Shown here: positions 35,999-36,418 of the stretch, in pieces
Numbering within the stretch: the first letter of the stretch is position 1
Layout of the letters: every line of letters starts with the position of its first letter
NCBI GenBank assembly: GCA_035528995.1
Contig: DATKXO010000460.1
Coordinates: 1-36,418, forward strand
Origin: DATKXO01 sp035528995
GTDB lineage: Bacteria; Planctomycetota; Phycisphaerae; UBA1845
Reading direction: 5' to 3'
DNA length: 36,418 nt
Position numbers and translations under genes: made by a program
Notes under the pieces: generated by a model
The model's database searches: none
What the model saw: the letters and a program-made list of their open reading frames with translations, nothing else
What the model was told of the DNA's origin: nothing

Positions 35999-36418
35999 AT
36001 GGGCCGCAATGTGACACTCCGCTGTGCATCGTGCGAGACGAAGGATTGCCTCAACGGCAAGGACTGTCTGGCCGACGCCGAACGGCAGCAGGCCCTGTAC
36101 GACGTGCCCGGCGTCGCCCGCCTGCACCAGGCCGCGACGGCCATCGAGGCCCGCTACTATTGCAAGGAGCCCCGTGTTCGCGAGGTGATGCTGTTCGCAA
36201 AGGAGATGGGCTATCGCAAGCTGGGCCTGGCCTTTTGCATCGGGCTGTCCCAGGAGGCCCAGTTCCTGGCCGACGTGCTCTCCACCGAGTTCGAGGTCGC
36301 CTCGGTCTGCTGCAAGGTCTGCGGGATCGATAAGAAGTCGCTGGGCCTCGAGCAGATCGTCGCCGACCGGGATCGCGAGACGATGTGCAACCCGGCCGGG
36401 CAAGCCACCCTGCTCAAC
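35999..36418 (+). CDS. DUF1847 metal-binding protein, partial (right edge)
   Basis: The first 140 codons of a gene that continues past the window. It begins MGRNVTLRCASCETKDCLNG, a Cys cluster (four Cys in the first 25 residues), followed by EARYYCKEPRVREVMLFAKE, MGYRKLGLAFCIGLSQEAQF, FEVASVCCKVCGIDKKSLGL and MCNPAGQATLLN. This is the pattern of DUF1847, a Cys-rich protein of anaerobes thought to bind metal; its function is unknown. AAGGAG lies 8 nt before the ATG. No stop codon occurs before the edge. Confidence 0.9.
   Translation, partial: MGRNVTLRCASCETKDCLNGKDCLADAERQQALYDVPGVARLHQAATAIEARYYCKEPRVREVMLFAKEMGYRKLGLAFCIGLSQEAQFLADVLSTEFEVASVCCKVCGIDKKSLGLEQIVADRDRETMCNPAGQATLLN

Noticed and set aside
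35818..36333. 171-codon plus-strand frame overlapping the start of the DUF1847 gene
   Set aside because: Wrong frame; the frame beginning at 35999 has a good ribosome binding site and DUF1847 motifs and stays open to the window edge.

Overview
The window is GC-rich, densely coded on both strands, and looks like chromosome from an anaerobic or facultative planctomycete, probably a Phycisphaerae-type lineage. The clues are secreted beta-helix/Cys-repeat/thrombospondin-3 proteins, G-type pseudopilins with a GFTLIE motif, short C-x2-C zinc-ribbon membrane proteins, and an ECF sigma factor paired with a membrane anti-sigma-like protein. No tRNA, rRNA, CRISPR array, insertion sequence or phage gene was recognised. 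All calls come from reading the sequence; no database search was run.

Layout. 1-400 (-): most of rnpB (RNase P RNA), cut by the left edge, with an extended -10 promoter. 478-3957 (-): a 1159-residue secreted protein with about eight Cys-rich repeats and a C-terminal Cys/hydrophobic/Arg tail. 4292-6922 (-): a single-chain molybdenum hydroxylase of the xanthine dehydrogenase family. 7023-8522: a zinc-ribbon membrane protein and a pseudopilin. 8704-12547 (-): a same-strand run of VOC protein, double DinB protein, sigma-54 activator and L,D-transpeptidase (the last is transcribed first). 12634-14406 (+): ECF sigma factor, then an anti-sigma-like protein whose membrane segment appears to derive from a pilin. 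14533-16059: endonuclease V and a SAM hydrolase (DUF62), convergent.

16312-20898 is the metabolic centrepiece. YgeW carbamoyltransferase (+) converges on a minus-strand set: carbamate kinase, a threonine-synthase-like PLP enzyme 4 nt downstream, and an aspartate-carbamoyltransferase-like protein lacking residues that bind aspartate in E. coli ATCase. Together with the molybdenum hydroxylase this resembles the E. coli ygeW/yqeA/xdhD purine and ureide catabolic genes. The inferred job is carbamoyl transfer from a ureido compound to phosphate, with ATP made by carbamate kinase.

21208-23383 holds a lone CpaE/TadZ-like ATPase and a lipoprotein. 23736-28448 (+) carries a YhaM-like exoribonuclease, both glycine decarboxylase P-protein subunits and a LipM-like octanoyltransferase, behind a good sigma-70-type promoter and interrupted by an intergenic repeat. 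28502-31372 holds a lipoprotein, a receiver-like protein with a Cys-rich tail and a zinc-ribbon protein. 31621-34425 pairs a VIT1/CCC1-type transporter with a P1B-ATPase, probably for iron, manganese or cobalt. The right end has a DUF4177-like small protein, a truncated membrane glycosyltransferase and the start of a DUF1847 protein.
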